Shown: positions 47,421-59,850, counted from the first letter of the stretch. The stretch is 64,000 nt of DNA from Phlebotomus papatasi (GCF_024763615.1 NC_077223.1:46314627-46378626), one strand, 5' to 3'. Program-made: numbers and translations. The notes: generated from the letters alone by a model not told the origin.

Positions 47421-48214
47421 GGGTAAATTAAGCTAATTCAAAACCTGCTCCAAATGGAAATTTTTCGCTACTCCAAATGGAAACGTCATTGTTTTCATGA
47501 TAAATACAATACTAATTATATTATATTTATATATTTTCTATACCACAGTTTCATTATTTATTTAATTTTGCTCCAAATAAAGCGAAAATCCATTCATATT
47601 CACATATTTTAATTTGTTAATTTCTCAGAAAAATGAAAAGTGTACCTTTTCACCATCGAATTTTTCATCGATCGACCATGTTTTCCAATGAAAAACACAA
47701 TGAGGTGACTGTTGTTTATTCGTTTTGTTTAACATTTATGTCATATTTCTGGATAATTTGGATAAAGGGTTTGTCTGAAGTGTCTGCAAATGCTTCAATA
47801 GGAAATCCCGGAAATATGATTTTTTTTTGGAGGTTTTCTTATTGTTTTAGATGGGAAAGGAGAAAAGACCAGGAATAACAACAAATCCTGCACTCAAGAC
47901 GAGCAACTCAACAAGGTTTTGGAAGCCTTTCGTCGCGGTTTCACTTACACTGTTTGTCCCCAATTAGAAACTTTTCCTTGTCTCCATTTGGATTAATTTG
48001 TTTCCAATAGAAGCATTTTGCGCTCGCGTATTTTCTTGTATTTAAGAATTTTTTAAATTATATCTAAAGAATTTTCACTAAACAGTATAACATTCTAGAA
48101 GAGTCAAGGAGCAAATTTATGTAATTGTCTTCAGAAAAAATATGAACTTAATGTGTTGAATCTTCTGTCAAAGTTAAAGCGTCTGGAAATGGTTTTGAAT
48201 TAGGACATTTACCC
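47421..48214. mobile_element. MITE M4, copy 2
   Basis: The 794-bp relative of 20638-21506 has GGGTAAATTAAGCTAATTC / GAATTAGGACATTTACCC ends and TA flanks. Confidence 0.85.
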
Positions 48215-48445
48215 TACATTGTTACGTTTGATATCAACGTGTCAAAACATCAATCAATAGATTTTAATAAATTCCCAAAAATTACTGATCACACCATAGT
48301 CCTAGGACTAACGCAAAGGGGTGATTCCAGTCGAAAAACCAAAAATCTTTCTTGTTTGTAGAAATAAAATGAAAAATATTTCATTACATCTTTTTTTATT
48401 TGTATCTGTTGGTATCTCCAGTTAATGCAAATTTGAAACATGAAT

Positions 48446-50272
48446 TTATTTGTCTTGACCATGATATCTCTTTAAATGCTTATCCAAGTACCACCTTTGC
48501 GTAAATTTTCCTTTACACAAGGTACAATGCAAGAGTTCCTTTTTGGTATGATTTCTGTGAGTCCTCATGTGGTCCCTGAGACGAGCAGTAGAAGTGCATT
48601 TCTTATCGCATACTTCGCAGGCGAAAAGAGGTCTGTTAACATGAACTACCTTGTGTAGTGTTAGTTGCTGCTTTTGCTTAAATCCCCTGTAACATACAGG
48701 ACATCGCAAGAGATCTTTGTCATATATTTCAATTGCATGCACAACACGTTTATGTTCTGCAAGTGATTCTTTGTTAAAATAGTTCTTCTCGCAAAATTCA
48801 CACTTTAAATTCGCGGACGCTTCATTTTCAGTCGTATCTTGATCGCACGTATTGTTTAAGTTACAATCTGATACATCGGCTAAAAAGAAATAAAAAAAAA
48901 ACATTTAATAAAAAATAAAAATATTTCATTTAGAACACATTATTACTGTGTTATCACACTTGCACATTAAAATTTTAATATGATTCACATTAATTGTCGC
49001 TGGTGAGAGTCCAAATGCGTAATTTGTGTGTTTGAATCATTTTATATTCAAAATTTGATCTTTGTTGATAAAAAGGTAGACTTGGCCCGCAAAATTTCAT
49101 ATAAATTGATTTATAGCATTAATGCGAAAAATTAATGCGTTTTTCACTTTAATTTTTTAATGTGAAAAATATTTATGCCTTAGGTAAATTTAAACTTATT
49201 TTTGCAGGTCAAGTCCACTTCTTTATCAATAAATAGAAAAACCCCAAATATTAAGTGACTCAAAGACACAAATAACATAAATATTTGGACGCTCACAAGC
49301 GACAATTAATGTAAATCACATTAAAATTTTAATGTGAAGTGTGATAACGCCGTTATGTACTTTCCAAAATTTTATATTTACCTGCACTAGATGAATAGTG
49401 ATGCGATCTGCTCATGTGAGTGTTTAAAACACTTGTGCTTTTGTAAGTCCTAGGACAAAAAATGCATTTGTAGGTTGGAAGGAGCATTTGGTTGGCGTGC
49501 TTTTTCTCATGACGTTCGAGAAATTTCTGTGTTTTAAATGCTCTTTTACATTTCTGGCAAATATAGTTCTTTTCTCTGCTGTGAACGTGTGCATGTATAC
49601 GGAGATATGAGCGATGTGTGAATTTCTTGTCGCATTTATCACACTTGTAATAATTTTCGTTCGTGCTATGAAATGTTTCTTGATGGCGTTGGCAACTGAA
49701 TTTTGATGAAAATAACTTTCCACAAACTGGACATTCTTCTTCATTATCTTCATTATCGAGTTTTCTGTAATAAATAAATGTATTCTGTGATTATATATAG
49801 TAAAATGTAACAACTTCATATATTACTTCTCGTGAATTCGTCTTATATGATTATATTTCATATGTAACCTCAAACTACCCTTCTTTTTAAAGTTTGTGCA
49901 ACAGATACAACAGAAAAATCTATTCTCATGATGAGAGTGAGTTTTGATATGTTTATCTAAATGCCATTCGCTGATTATCTTTTTTTGGCAAATTGGGCAT
50001 TGGTGTTTCTTATTTAGTGGAACCTTCGTACTTGGTTCTGCTTCTTTGTTCATCGGATTCTCAAATTGTATCGCTTCTTCAGATACATTCAAAGCTTTGG
50101 GGGGTTCTCTGAAAATAAATACTGTATAAGTGTCATTTGCTTAAAAGAAATCTGGAGCTTTTTTTTTAGCTTACTCTGGCTCTTTTTTAATATAAATCAA
50201 AGAGTTTTCATTCATAATGTACTCCTCTTTGACAACACAATCTATTAGTTGCTCTTCGATTTTTGTCTCCAT
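48446..50272 (-). CDS. C2H2 zinc-finger protein ZNF-2 (10 fingers)
   Basis: Exons 50272-50175, 50108-49827, 49764-49382 and 48879-48446 join to 398 residues. They hold 0, 2, 4 and 4 C2H2 fingers. The third exon reads KLDNEDNEEECPVCGKLFSS and continues with YKCDKCDKKFTHRSYL; a longer open frame over the same bases in another frame is a shadow. The first exon METKIEEQLIDCVVKEEYI ... IKKEPE carries the VKEEY box and ends in phase 2, as in its neighbours. The last finger exon begins in phase 1, also as in its neighbours. It is probably a nuclear DNA-binding protein. The stop codon overlaps AATAAA. Intron 3 holds MITE M6. Confidence 0.9.
48946..49352. mobile_element. MITE M6, copy 2
   Basis: The 407-bp element has GTTATCACACTTGCACATT / complement ends and TTA on both sides. 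It is the same length as 39144-39550 and lies in an intron of ZNF-2. Confidence 0.85.
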
Positions 50273-51105
50273 ATTTTTCAATTGGTTTGATTTTAAAAGT
50301 ATTAACTCTGATACAATGGATGTTTTATTCTCAATAAAAACCACGTCTATTAAATAAAAAATAGTAATAATGCCCAGATAAGCTTATAGAGCTGAAATTT
50401 TTTTCAGGGAAACTCAGAGTGATTGTAAATATAGGATATCAGGATTTCGATTATTTTGAATTTTGAGGATATATAATTACTTTGAAAAGAACTTCTCTTT
50501 GTAGTATACAATAGAAAGGATGTATCAGAAATACAAAATTCTACAAATGTGTCGATACAAATTTATATACAATAAATTTAAACAATATATTGACTTTGTT
50601 GACTTCAAGATTGGGTGGGACTAGTTTTGACAGCTATATACATTCCACACATTCCATTCCACGGCATTTCAGCATGAAGTTGTCTTCACTTTTTACATCT
50701 TACACAAATCACAAAGATGAATTTCTTTTATAGTATGGTTTCATACAATAGTAAATGGCAAAAATGTAAAAATTGTGAAAAAATGTGCTCAAATTAATCT
50801 TATAAGTAGGAATTCTTTAAATTATTATCATTAAGAACAATTAATAAACACAGTATAACTCAAATTGAAGGCAATAGTTGATTCAATCGCGTAATATTGA
50901 AGTATACACCCAAATATGCTATGTGTTGGTACACAGTTTTTTCGGAACGAATACCATAGCCTAAACTAGACCTCAGACTTTAATTATATTTTGCATAATG
51001 ATGTCTTATTAGATCCACTTTTGATAAGTCAAAACCATATTTTGATGAGAAGCATAGTTTTTAAACTACATGCCCTAACGTTTAAAAAAGTAGCACTTTT
51101 CTATA
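50273..51105. other. ZNF-2 upstream region
   Basis: AT-rich promoter and intergenic DNA; nothing recognisable is seen. Confidence 0.4.
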
Positions 51106-51364
51106 CACTGAGAAAAAAACAGGGGTGCGATTAACTTTTTTTCCTCATATCTTTAACACTTTTTAGGTGTAAAAGTATATCAACATTTTATAATGTTAAT
51201 TTTACACCTTTTTAAGGGTAAAAATAACAAGAAAAGGGTAACTTTAACCCCTAATACACCTAAAAAGGGTAATATTTACACAGATTTCGGATCAATACTG
51301 CAGGGTAAAATTAACATTTCCGAAATGTTATTTTAACTTTTTCGGATTTCTCTCACTCTCAGTG
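51106..51364. mobile_element. MITE M3, copy 3
   Basis: The 259-bp element has CACTGAGA / CTCAGTG ends and TA flanks. It is similar to 17166-17429 and 29505-29757 along its whole length. Confidence 0.85.
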
Positions 51365-51484
51365 TAAGAATAAGCGAGATGGAGGAGTGAAACAAAAAAT
51401 GGCTTCAACTCCGAAGCCCCATCGCCAGGCCCTGTTAGCATAGCAAATGTTAACAAGTCAGGACCGCACACAGAATGAATTTAA

Positions 51485-52012
51485 CCCATTCCTTACTATG
51501 GTATTGTACATCATACGCAAATTGAGTGATTTTAGATGATTTATTTCTGAGAAATTGCTATCCGAATTGCTGTCGGGAATGGATTTTTAGTTACTTTAGT
51601 CCTTCAATTACTTGGGAAAAATAGTCCGACAGCGATGGAAATACATTTCGTTGTTCTTTTCTCGCTTCGCGGAAGGTCATGCAAAATTTTTGCTCAAAAT
51701 GGCGAACGGAAAATTTGACATCCCGACAAATTTGTTAGAATTGGCGTCTTTCCTCTTTCTTGATTTGAATTCTAGTTGCCTATTTCTTTTCTTGGATAGT
51801 TACTCTATCTAAAGCAATAGAGTTTGTAATGAATTAATTCACAGAATTTAAATTCAATGACCGTTAAGACGTGTGTTTACCAGGGGCTCCTTGCGCCCCC
51901 ATAATAGATAAGAAAAATTCTTTTCAAAAAAATCATCTATTAATCAGTAAGAATATAATTGCAAAATATGAACATTCTATCTCAAGTATTTCTAGTACAT
52001 TGACTAAATGGG
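51485..52012. mobile_element. TTAA-flanked element with CCCATT ends
   Basis: CCCATTCCTTACTATGGTAT on the left and the complement of AGTACATTGACTAAATGGG on the right are flanked by TTAA on both sides. TTAA targets with CCC ends suggest a piggyBac-type non-autonomous element of 528 bp. A lone similar end (TTAACCCATAG) lies near 57490. Confidence 0.55.
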
Positions 52013-52016
52013 TTAA

Positions 52017-53221
52017 TTTCTGATTTTACGGGGATTCCCCTTTTAACATTTAGCGATTTAGTCTAATAAGGTAAAGTACCCTGTCGACCACTTAACTTAA
52101 GGATAGATTTTTTGAAAAACTTATGAAAAACAGTTATAATTTGTATTTTTTGATAGGGTTTTTACCTAAAACTATAGAATAGATCTTTATCTATCTAATT
52201 GTGAACTTCCTTTAGCCATAATATAATTTAAAATTAGAAAAATAAATGTTTCAAAAATGCGAAGTGTTCCTCTATTCGACCACTTTGATATCAGAGTCAG
52301 AGTGCCTCTTCTCGACCGCTTGGGGTTCCTCTACTCGACCATCCATTTTTTTTTTCTTAAAATTAAATAAACCACAAAACTATAAAGTAATTAATTTAAC
52401 TTAGGCTTTTTGTACACTTCACGGATAACACTTAAAATTAAGAATTCAATAAAATAAAATAGGAAAACACACTTTTAGGAATTGTTGCAAAATAGAATTC
52501 GCTTCTAGAGTTTATAAGTGTGTTCGGCGCAACTTTGCTTTTGGCTTTATAAATTCGAAAATATTTAGAATGGCCTTGTTTTTGTTTTTTAAGGTGGTAA
52601 AACTTCCCGGAAATACATAACGTAAATTTAAAAAGAAAATGTTTACTTCGATATCAGAGAATATTACGATCTTTCCCAAGATTTATTACAATAATTAATA
52701 TGTCATTATTATTATGATACTTCTATTAAAAAATGAATGGGATGTCAATTTGTCTAATAATGAGTTTATTTTTATTATCAAGTATACATTATCCTAAAAT
52801 AAAGCTTAATATTTTATTTGTAATTTTATATTTCTAAAATATTACTAATATGTGGTTGCACCGTAATCTAAAAGTTACCTTTTTTTTCGGGGGAGTACTA
52901 CTAGACAAAAAGCTTTTTTTAAATCTTAAAAGACTTTTAAATAATATAGTTTAAACACTATACTATAGACTTTACACTACTAGAGTCTTAATGTTAGAAA
53001 AAACTTTTTACATTACTGTTTACTTAGACAACTCAAGTCCAAATTATGATAATAGATTATTTCATGTTTTCTTACAAATATAATACGAATTCTAGTGAAG
53101 GGCACATAGAATTTAAAAATAATTTTATAAAACAAACTCCATGGAATGATTGGAAAATTATGTCTATATTATTATAGCGTCAGTCTAATTTATTTCTATA
53201 TTTAAATAAAGATCCAATATT
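52017..53221. other. Intergenic stretch
   Basis: AT-rich DNA downstream of ZNF-3. Several CTCGACCA/CGACCACTT-like motifs between 52080 and 52350 suggest a small repeat. There is no gene. Confidence 0.35.
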
Positions 53222-56200
53222 TTATTCATATTCCTCAGGTTCCTCTTTCACAATTCCTTTTTCAACTTTTATAAAAGTTGTGTCAATCTCTTGAAAAGTA
53301 GTGGAAGCTGAAGAACCATCTTCTGTTTTAACTTCGAAGAGCTTTTCTTTATCATTTATATAGTTTCTAAAAGATTCGTCTTTTAACTGTAAACATTGTA
53401 ATTCATTTTTTGTTGGTTTACGGGGTATTTCAGAAGCATGTTTTTGTATATGATGATCTAGACTCTTCTTTTGTTTGAATGACTGAGAGCAAATGGGGCA
53501 TTCAAAGGATTTCTCATGAATTGCTTCATGACACCTAAGTTCACTTATGAAATTAAATTTCTTGTGACAAAAACTACAGCCGTAGGGTTTATATTTTCTG
53601 TGTCTAAGTATATGCCTCGTCATTAAGCCTTTGCTTGAAAATGCGTAGGAACATATAGCACACACATATGGTCTTGTATGAATGATCAAATGCCTTTCGA
53701 GAATACTACTTGTTCTGAAGCTCTTAATGCAAGTGGGACATTCAAAAGCTCCTCCCTCGTCTTCACTCGGTATGGGATCCGTGTGAAACTTATTTATATG
53801 CTTCTCTAATCCAAATTTGGTACTGATTTTTTTATGACAATATTCACATTGAAAAGGCCTTTTATGCGTCTCCGCATGCTTCCTTGCATCGACTAGATAT
53901 TCAAACGTCTGCATGCATATTATGCATTTGATAAGATCACCTACATAAAGAAATTTATTATTATTTTATAACTTAATTATTAAAAGAAATATATATATAT
54001 ATATATATGATGAATTACAAAAACATTGCTTACCTGTAAGTTCAGTAGGTAGACCAGGGTGGCACATTTTAATATGCCTGGTTCGGTAATCTTTTCGGTA
54101 ATATGCCTTTTTGCAATACAAACATTTCACATATTCTTCTTTTGTGGGTTTAGTATGAATCAATTTGTGATGTGTTAATATTGATAGTAATTTAAAAGAA
54201 CTAGAACACATGTCGCATTTGTAAGGCCTATTAGAACTATGCGTGAGGATGTGCCTCTCAAGATGGACCTTCTTAATAAATTTCTTGGAGCAAACCATAC
54301 AGTTAAATTTCCTTTTATCTAAATCGCTATTCACTTTCAAATGAAAGAGATTAATGTGTCGCAGCATAAGGCATTTATGCTGGAACGTTTTTTGACACGT
54401 TCCACATTGAAAAGGTTTTTGAATTGGATGAGTCTTTACATGTTCCTTCAGTTCGTCAAGAGTTTCGAATGCTCTACTGCACGTTTTGATTGTGCATGTA
54501 GTTGAATCACCTGAAAAAAATAAAAAAAAAGTATAATATGACAAATTTGAGACTTAATTTTAGTTTGAGACGTCATGTATAATTCCCCGACTTTTAACTC
54601 TTTCCGGACCACAACATATCCAGCGAACGAATTTCAGTAAAACTCACTTTATTGTAAGTCTTAGTGGTCAAATATGATACTTTTGTAGAGAAAGAATTTT
54701 TTCCGCCTCTGGGAAATTGGAATACTCATGGGTACTCTCTTCCCCAAAAGAACAAAAAGGATACAAACTTAAATTTTCCAAAAGCCAGTAAATATCAATT
54801 TTGTGAATAATTTTTGCGTCTCAAATGACTCCTTTACAATGTTGATCACTAAAACTAGAAGAATTATTGACCAGTATCTTGTGGGATGTCCAGGAAGTGC
54901 TAAAAAGGACACCCAACTCCTGCTTGCCAACAGATTCCTCAAAATATTTAACACAATAACACTTTAAAACACATTTCTCTCAACACTATGTTATTGCAGA
55001 CATATTCAACTTTCGCAAGAGCCAAAAAAAACGCTTCATCGACAATCACAATTCATTAAAAACAGGAAAGACTTCCCCGAAAGCAATCTTCCGCGGTGCC
55101 AAATGTTAAAATCATCGGCCATATTGGCAAAAATGTCGCTCCCGCTTGGGATTTTGTTACAAGGTTGGTGTCAAAAAGCAAATGGCGGGCATTGGCGGGA
55201 TAACCTTACATTTGACCTCTAGATTTTTGGGGACGAGAGTACCCAAAAACTTTGAACAAGTTTTTTGAAAATTTAAGAAAAAAATATTTTTCGAATTTAT
55301 GCAATCTGTAATTGTTGGTTATCATACTTATTGGCCCCGATAGGTTTTTCCTTATTCTGGTCTAGAAATATCAAAAAAGTCACAATATCTCCAAGGAAGC
55401 AGAAAATCGAGAAATCCGCATTTTTGACCAAAAATATCTTAGCTCAGGAGTTAATTGGGATCCTGCAAAAAATATCCTATATTTGGACATCCTTATAGTT
55501 TGTAATCATCCACAAGAATCGGATTTTTACCAATTCTAAATAGTCCAAAAAAATATTTTTTCCATGGGTACCCAGTGTCCCAAAGGAGACGAAAGAGTTA
55601 ACCCGAGTCGCTGAATATCTTTCAAACAGTTTCAGTTTAAAATTTCTCCCGTTTTTTTTTTTCTAAAATGCCCGAATAAGGCTCTACTATTTTATAGACC
55701 TTTCATTGCGAGCCTCTGCAATTTACTAGGTTTTTGTTGAACGTAGGGTAAAGTGTTATAATTTGGAATTAGTGTTACAAAGTTAGACAATTCGCCGGTA
55801 CAAGTTGGACATAGCTTTTTTCTTGATAAATACAATACAAAATTTGTTTTTAAGCACAAGGAACCAAATTATAAAACTAAAGCATTAAAAATATACAAAT
55901 AAAAATGAAGTACTAAATTTATCAAGAAAAAAAACCCTGTCCAAATTGTACCTTTGTCCAACTTGTACGACTTTACTCTAAGTGCTCAAAAAGTCGGAAA
56001 CATTCCCGATGAATTTTAAGCGAATCAAAATATAATAATACCCAATGTCTGGTACTATTTGCCCCAGCATTTTTGAGAATAGTCACAAAATTACCTTTTA
56101 GAAATTGGCTCGATAAACTATTTCCTTACAAAATAGAGGAAAATTACTTTCACAGTTGTAGAGCGATAAATTTCCTATAAAACTGCGCTAATTAGAAATT

Positions 56201-57357
56201 TTTGAAGCGCTCGCGTAGCTTGTAAAAAAATAAAATATCCGTTTTGTGACTTTTTGCCCGTCTCCCCTGCTTTGGTAAAAAAAAATTTTATTAATAAAAT
56301 TAAAATTACCTCTTAAAGGAAGACCACGGTGCTGCCTTTTCATGTGACTCTTTAAGCTGTCCAACTTTTTGAAAGTCTTACTGCAGTAAACGCAGTTAAT
56401 ACATTCCTCGGCGAAAGTCATGTGGACAGATTCAAAATGTTTCTTTACGTAAAGTTTATCTTTAAATGACTTATTGCAGATTTTACAAGTGTAGGGTTTT
56501 TCATTTGTATGGCTAGTCATGTGTTTTTTCAAAGTGCGATTGTTTGCTAATGTTCTAAAACAAATACTACATTCAATTCCCTTTTTTGATTTTTCGTTCT
56601 CGTGACTTTCCATATGCATTTTGTAGTATCGTTCTGTTTTAAATGATCTATCACACTTTGCACAAAATAACACCTTTACAATATTTCTGTAAAAAAAATT
56701 ATAATATTAATCGAAAAGTAAATATTAAAAAAATATTTGATGTCTTACTTTTCGTGAACTTTCCTAATGTGACGTTGCAAAGTGGGTTCAGATAAACATT
56801 TCATGCCACAAGTGCTGCATTCATGAACAACTCGCATAACGTTATGAATCCTTCTCATATGAATCCTAAGACGGACATTACTTTTGAATGTTTGGTTACA
56901 AATCTTGCAAGGGTCAGAAGATTTATCAATATGATTTAATTGAATGTGAATTTTCAGTTTTTCCTTTGTAATAAATGTTTTGGTGCAGTGAGCACAGGAA
57001 TATTTGATCTCATTGTGTACATCCATATGCACTCTCAACGCATAAGGTCTTGAGAAAGTCTTGTTGCAAATCAGGCAAATATGCTGTTTCTTTTCCGATT
57101 TCACTTCTGGAGCAACTTCTAGAATCTCAAATTTAATCATGTTCTGTTGATTGTCTTCATCAGCTTCATCAGCTATGTCCCTGCAATGTAATGTTTTGAC
57201 GTGTGAAAAAAGGATTAGCAATAAAATTAGTATAACTCAGAAAATATACTCACGTAGGCTCCTCTTTTATATAAGAAGATGTTCCTTCGTTAATAGAATA
57301 TTCCTCCTTCACAAAATGTTCCAAATACACTTTGTCTTCTTCCTTTTTGATTTCCAT
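53222..57357 (-). CDS. C2H2 zinc-finger protein ZNF-3 (about 19 fingers)
   Basis: Exons 57357-57254, 57180-56749, 56686-56310, 54510-54034 and 53940-53222 join in frame to 702 residues. After the fingerless first exon they hold 4, 4, 5 and 6 fingers. The five-exon layout and junction phases (2, 2, 1, 1) are the same as in ZNF-1, and blocks end HRGLPLRG and HPGLPTELTG at the same introns. This supports joining the two finger groups across the 1.8-kb third intron. The N-terminus MEIKKEEDKVYLEHFVKEEY ... IKEEPT has the VKEEY box. The C-terminus has EVKTEDG and FIKVEKGIVKEEPEEYE, again psi-K-x-E motifs. One finger (start of exon 4) has four residues between its cysteines. The stop overlaps AATAAA. 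The alternative is two genes split at the long intron, with the second lacking a first exon. Confidence 0.85.
53989..54008. repeat. (AT)n microsatellite
   Basis: About ten AT units in the last intron of ZNF-3. Confidence 0.9.
54598..55597. mobile_element. 1.0-kb TTAA-flanked element in ZNF-3 intron 3
   Basis: CTCTTTCCGGACC and GACGAAAGAG are inverted ends, with TTAA on both sides (54594-54597, 55598-55601). No transposase is seen. piggyBac-type origin is inferred from the target site only. Confidence 0.6.
55746..55977. mobile_element. MITE with GGGTAAAGT ends
   Basis: The 232-bp element has GGGTAAAGTG / complement of ACGACTTTACTC ends and TA flanks. GTACAAGTTGGACA and TGTCCAACTTGTAC lie inside as a second inverted pair. 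It lies in ZNF-3 intron 3. Confidence 0.7.
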
Positions 57358-57654
57358 TGCTTTTGTGAAATATTTTTAACTTAATGAAAAAGATGCTAAA
57401 TAGGACGGGGGAGCATGTACGTGTATGAAATGTCAAAATCACGTGTTGTCAAACAAATCAGGGTTGGACTCAGGATGAATGAATAAAATCTTAACCCATA
57501 GTTAATCATTGTACTGTACCAGAACACACATCATTTTAACGGTTTTTAATTTGAAAAAAATCTAAAAATAGACTCCAAAGCTTTTCAGATGATTTAAATT
57601 ATTTTAATCAAGATCAATTTGGTTTTACCCCTGGTTGCTTTCTTTGGAAAACGT

Positions 57655-57892
57655 TTATGACATATAGAGTGCTTCCTATTTCTTATGCTTTTAAATACAG
57701 AACGCTCTGAAATTTCTTCATAAGAGGTGGTTTCCTTCATTTCAGATGTATTCGTCTCCTTAGATATGGTTCAAGAGTGGAAGTCCCCTATCCACGAACT
57801 GAATGGTTTAAGAGGACTTTTACATATCTCGGACCAACTCTCTACAATTCCCTTCCAGTATTTATGAAGAGACGTTCAATTAATAGATAGCT
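57655..57892 (+). mobile_element. LINE-b ORF2 C-terminal fragment
   Basis: The plus strand reads GGFLHFRCIRLLRYGS then RVEVPYPRTEWF and FTYLGPTLYNSLP before a stop. YxGPxxxNxLP near the C-terminus is typical of CR1/L2-like LINE proteins. The sequence upstream has lost its frame. Confidence 0.55.
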
Positions 57893-58292
57893 TTCTTGGT
57901 AGACTGTCTTCTCTTATGGAGAGAATGTCGATCTTCACGCAACTGAGTTCCTAACTTTAGGAGAATCTAACTCGTGTCTGATAGTTTGTTGCGGACTGGT
58001 GCGGTGGCTAGTGTAGCATTTCTTGCTCTCATATGTTTTACTATTTTTGTGGTTTCATAATAAGCGTTTCTGCTGCTTTGAGGGATTTACTTTTTGGCCT
58101 TCTGACTTTTTCCTTTACCCACGTTTTGTACAGGAAAGCGCTTCCACGATTCTACTGTTGAATTTACTTAAGTTTTATTCGGGGCAACTGATGGATTTTA
58201 TAGTGCTGTTATGCATGTCCACCGTCCCAGGATTTCTCATACGCTTTACTTTAGTCATTTCTAAATTTTTCTACTTCAACATGCCTGCCTCA

Positions 58293-58431
58293 AGGCGTCT
58301 ACACATTAGGAGCAATTTTCGTCAAAAATTGCGTTCTTGACAGAAATTTGACGTTTCCCTCTACAACGCTGCAGGGAATTTCCTTCAAAAAAGCAATTTT
58401 TGACAAAAATGTCTCCCAATGTGTAGAGGCC
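58293..58431. mobile_element. MITE M10, copy 2
   Basis: The 139-bp unit is nearly identical to 44314-44455 (GCAATTTTCGTCAAAAATTG, ACAACGCTGCAGGGAATTTC). Confidence 0.8.
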
Positions 58432-58519
58432 ATTATGATTTCGCTGCCTTTTCCCTCTACCCCGTTGGGTCCCTGTCCCTCTCTCCGTCTCACTATCTCA
58501 CCCCCCCCCCCCTAACGGA

Positions 58520-59850
58520 GGTCTGCGCGTTTCATCTGAATAATCGTGAAGCACATAAAAAATTGAATGTGTGCTTTAAGGGCGCTACACTAAACCATGT
58601 AGAGCACCCAAAATATCTTGGCGTCACCCTGGATCGCACACTCAAATATATAAGCTTCATCTGGAAAAGACAGCCAAGAAAACACGTATGAGATGGGCCG
58701 GCCGCTCCTCTCACTTGGACCCGGGATCACCCTTGTGCTGGGCCTTGGGCTGTTTGGCGGCGGGGATACATTCGGACCCTCTGTGTGTACCTCTCTTCGT
58801 CCTGCTTCCCGAACCCGGTCTTCCATATCAATCCCGCATTCACATCTTAATCTCCTTTCCAGTGACAGCAACACGTGCCTCATCGGGCAAGCTGTCGCTT
58901 TCTCCCTCAATCTGCTTGTTCTTCACATTCCGACGCCACGAGATATTGGAAACTCTATTAATCTATTATTTAAAAATGTTTGTAAATCAATTTTATTGTA
59001 TACACACAACATTTTCTGGCATATATGATCTGATTCAGGGTTTCTGCCGTTTACCTGATGAGATCGGTACTGGTAATTGGGCGGCAGACGCAACTAAGCA
59101 AGATTTGAGGAGAAATATATAATTGAAATGAATTGAATTGAAAGCCAGTTCCCGTGTGGATATTATTCAGAAGCTGGCTGGCACGACTTGGGTGGCTGAT
59201 GCCCAATCCCTACGAACTGCCACGCTTACAATTGTTTATTCTGCAGCAGAACATTGCGCTCCAGTCTGGCACAACAGCGCACATGCACATAAGGTAGATA
59301 CACAGCTGAACAATGCTATGCACCTTATTACAGGAACTGTAAAATCTACACAATTGCCGTGGTTGCCAGTACAATCCAATATTGTACCATCAAAGTTAAG
59401 ACATGAGGCGGCTGCAGTAAGGGAGTTTACAAACTGTAGGGAACACGCAAATTTCCTGCTGCACACTGAGCTCCGGAATTTGCCAAGCCGCAGACTGAAG
59501 TCGAGGAGGCCACCCTGGATCGTCGATCCTTTTATCACGGGTGTGGACTTCTGCCTGGAGCAGAGATGGAAGGAGATCTGGATTAACGCTGTACCAATAA
59601 ATGGTCACTTGATTCAGGATCCGACGTCTCGGGTTCCGGGCTTCGACTTGCGCCGTCGAGAATGGGCAATGTTGAATAGATTTCGCACTACACAAGGAAG
59701 ATGTGCCTACCTGCTTCACAAATGGGGAATGACTGATTCCCCCGAATGTGACTGCGGTAGTGTACAAACGACGAATCACATCGTGAACGAATGTCCCAGA
59801 AGAGGCTTTGTGGGTGGACTTAGTCTGGACCGCTTCCCTAGGGGCCCATG
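58520..59850 (+). mobile_element. LINE-c ORF2 C-terminal fragment, interrupted
   Basis: The first part reads VCAFHLNNREAHKKLNV, LNHVEHPKYLGVTLDRTL and YKLHLEKTAKKT (58520-58675), the thumb region of a non-LTR reverse transcriptase. The reading resumes at 59139 with KASSRVDIIQKLAGTTWVAD and runs to CDCGSVQTTNHIVNECP, a C-terminal zinc knuckle. The 463-base insert between is non-coding for this ORF. The latter part is a long open frame, so decay is not far advanced. Confidence 0.75.
58676..59138 (+). mobile_element. 5'-truncated LINE 3' end inserted in LINE-c
   Basis: The insert is GC-rich at its start and ends in a TTGAA-type simple tail (ATTGAAATGAATTGAATTG). The CCGTTTACCTGATGAGA sequence near its end recurs at about 60675 in another fragment with the same tail. 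No clear target duplication could be set. Confidence 0.6.

Noticed and set aside
49424..49819. 131-codon open frame on the minus strand
   Set aside because: It is a shadow: another frame of the same strand encodes four C2H2 fingers with proper splice sites (49764-49382).
59236..59779. Minus-strand open frames over LINE-c
   Set aside because: They are antisense to the long LINE ORF, which reads with RT-tail and zinc-knuckle motifs on the plus strand.
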